From the NCBI RefSeq assembly GCF_003605125.1, contig NZ_QPQT01000007.1, positions 62,001 through 126,000 on the forward strand: a stretch of 64,000 nt of DNA, in the 5' to 3' direction. Both the position numbers and the translations under genes were made by a program. The DNA comes from Shewanella algidipiscicola (GTDB taxonomy: Bacteria > Pseudomonadota > Gammaproteobacteria > Enterobacterales > Shewanellaceae). The notes under the pieces were generated by a model, which saw nothing but the letters and a program-made list of their open reading frames with translations, searched no databases and was not told where the DNA came from. This document shows positions 61,848 through 64,000 of the stretch, in pieces. The number at the start of each line of letters is the position of its first letter. Position 1 is the stretch's first letter.

Positions 61848-61876
61848 TCCACTAAGTTACTCACTATCCCAGTTAA

Positions 61877-63550
<1,674 letters not shown>

Positions 63551-63562
63551 TCCTAGCTGGTT

Positions 63563-63647
63563 AAAATCGTCTATAGCGGCGTTACCTTGCCACTCGTTTA
63601 AGAGAACTAAACGTCGTGGTAAGAAGCCTTGCTCTAAAACGATTTTT
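63563..63647 (+). other. predicted long stem-loop in groEL 3' region
   Basis: Nested pairing: AAAATCGT (63563) with ACGATTTT (63639), AGCGGC with GCC-TT-GCT, CTTGCCAC (63586) with GTGGTAAG (63616; one G-U), CGTTTA (63595) with TAAACG (63608) around a 7-nt loop. The outer stem ends in TTTTT, so it may act as a first terminator or as a stable 3' RNA. Confidence 0.5.
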
Positions 63648-63715
63648 CCTGCGCTAGAACATCTGTTCCATAGGCCTGAGTTCTTAGGTCGCTAAGAATT
63701 ACACCTAAAAATAAA

Positions 63716-63750
63716 CCCCGATACTGTTAATAGTATCGGGGTTTTGTTTT
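63716..63750 (+). terminator. intrinsic terminator downstream of groEL
   Basis: Ten-bp perfect stem CCCCGATACT with AGTATCGGGG (63716-63725 and 63732-63741), flanked by A-run and followed by TTTTGTTTT. Confidence 0.85.
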
Positions 63751-64000
63751 ATGTGCTTATTGCAAACTTTGTTTGACGAAAAGTCGTGGTGCTTCGTCCT
63801 ATATTGGTATAAAGGCGGGTTGACGCCCAATGAACTAGAGCCTTTGTTCTGGTTAAGCTCTATGGTGGGCAATTTCAGTTGAGCACTCAGTGTTTCGTTA
63901 AACCGATCTGATGTTAGCTAATCTTTTGTATATCATCGAAGTCAGGTTATCATTGTAACTATCTAAATAGATGAATAATTATATACTTGGCGGTGTAATC

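Larger units (their letters stand above)
63551..64000. other. 450-bp region downstream of groEL
   Basis: Holds the structured segment 63563-63647, a small hairpin TTCTTAG-GTCG-CTAAGAA at about 63681-63698, and the terminator at 63716-63750. From 63751 to 64000 I see no gene, repeat or clear promoter; it is AT-rich and may be the upstream region of a gene beyond the window. Confidence 0.5.

Overview
The window looks like a chromosomal segment of a Shewanella-type marine gammaproteobacterium. The evidence is gene content and order: ubiE-ubiJ-ubiB-tatABC, a psr/phs-type polysulfide/thiosulfate reductase operon, aroQ-accB-accC, a chromosomal Qnr pentapeptide protein related to the QnrA group, groES-groEL, and several lipoproteins of gammaproteobacterial type. 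Most of it is housekeeping or respiratory DNA. No rRNA, tRNA, CRISPR array, prophage or intact insertion sequence was recognised.

Layout. 1-8133 (all minus): a cut-off 7TM-DISM signalling protein, tatD, a small secreted protein, tatCBA with its terminator, ubiB-ubiJ-ubiE, and hutG. 8247-14988: a TtrR/TtrS-like two-component pair, divergently arranged, followed by psrA-psrB-psrC. The gap before psrA holds two copies of a TGTGGT-N2-ACCACA palindrome 94 bp apart. 15269-19913: rraA, a small YgjV-like membrane protein and a large sensor combining Cache, BvgS-like solute-binding and HD-GYP domains. 19989-22276: accC-accB-aroQ. 22621-30133: a nickel locus with a TonB receptor, nikR and nikABCDE. A near-identical NikR-like dyad lies in front of both the receptor and nikA. 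30160-37943: arfB, two small genes and a heavy-metal RND efflux operon preceded by a His/Cys-rich small protein.

38101-46583: mixed single genes (retropepsin-like protease, YhcH-like, DUF3080-like lipoprotein, patatin, LON-N domain protein, pseudouridine synthase, PhoD-like phosphatase, LprI-MliC lipoprotein whose stop codon sits in a 33-bp tandem duplication). 46699-46961 is a MITE-like element with 16-bp inverted ends and TA flanks. 47033-57942: YegS-like lipid kinase, a RegB/RegA-like redox two-component pair, an OprC/NosA-like TonB receptor, a possible 47-residue small protein, a molbindin, an EamA transporter divergent from a MarR regulator with three repeated operator-like sites, a beta-CASP nuclease, and small secreted or membrane proteins.

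58075-64000: a c-type cytochrome lipoprotein, and a scar where the C-terminal ends of an RND pump gene and a divergent LysR gene abut (both broken). Then comes an apparent operon of a MATE efflux pump followed by a Qnr protein, divergent from groES-groEL, which carries a sigma-32-type promoter and a structured 3' region. No single wholly new system is proven. The points most worth a second look are the sensor with a solute-binding domain nested in its Cache domain, the shared nickel operator linking the TonB receptor to nik, the MATE-qnr operon, and the psr promoter palindromes beside a Ttr-like regulator.
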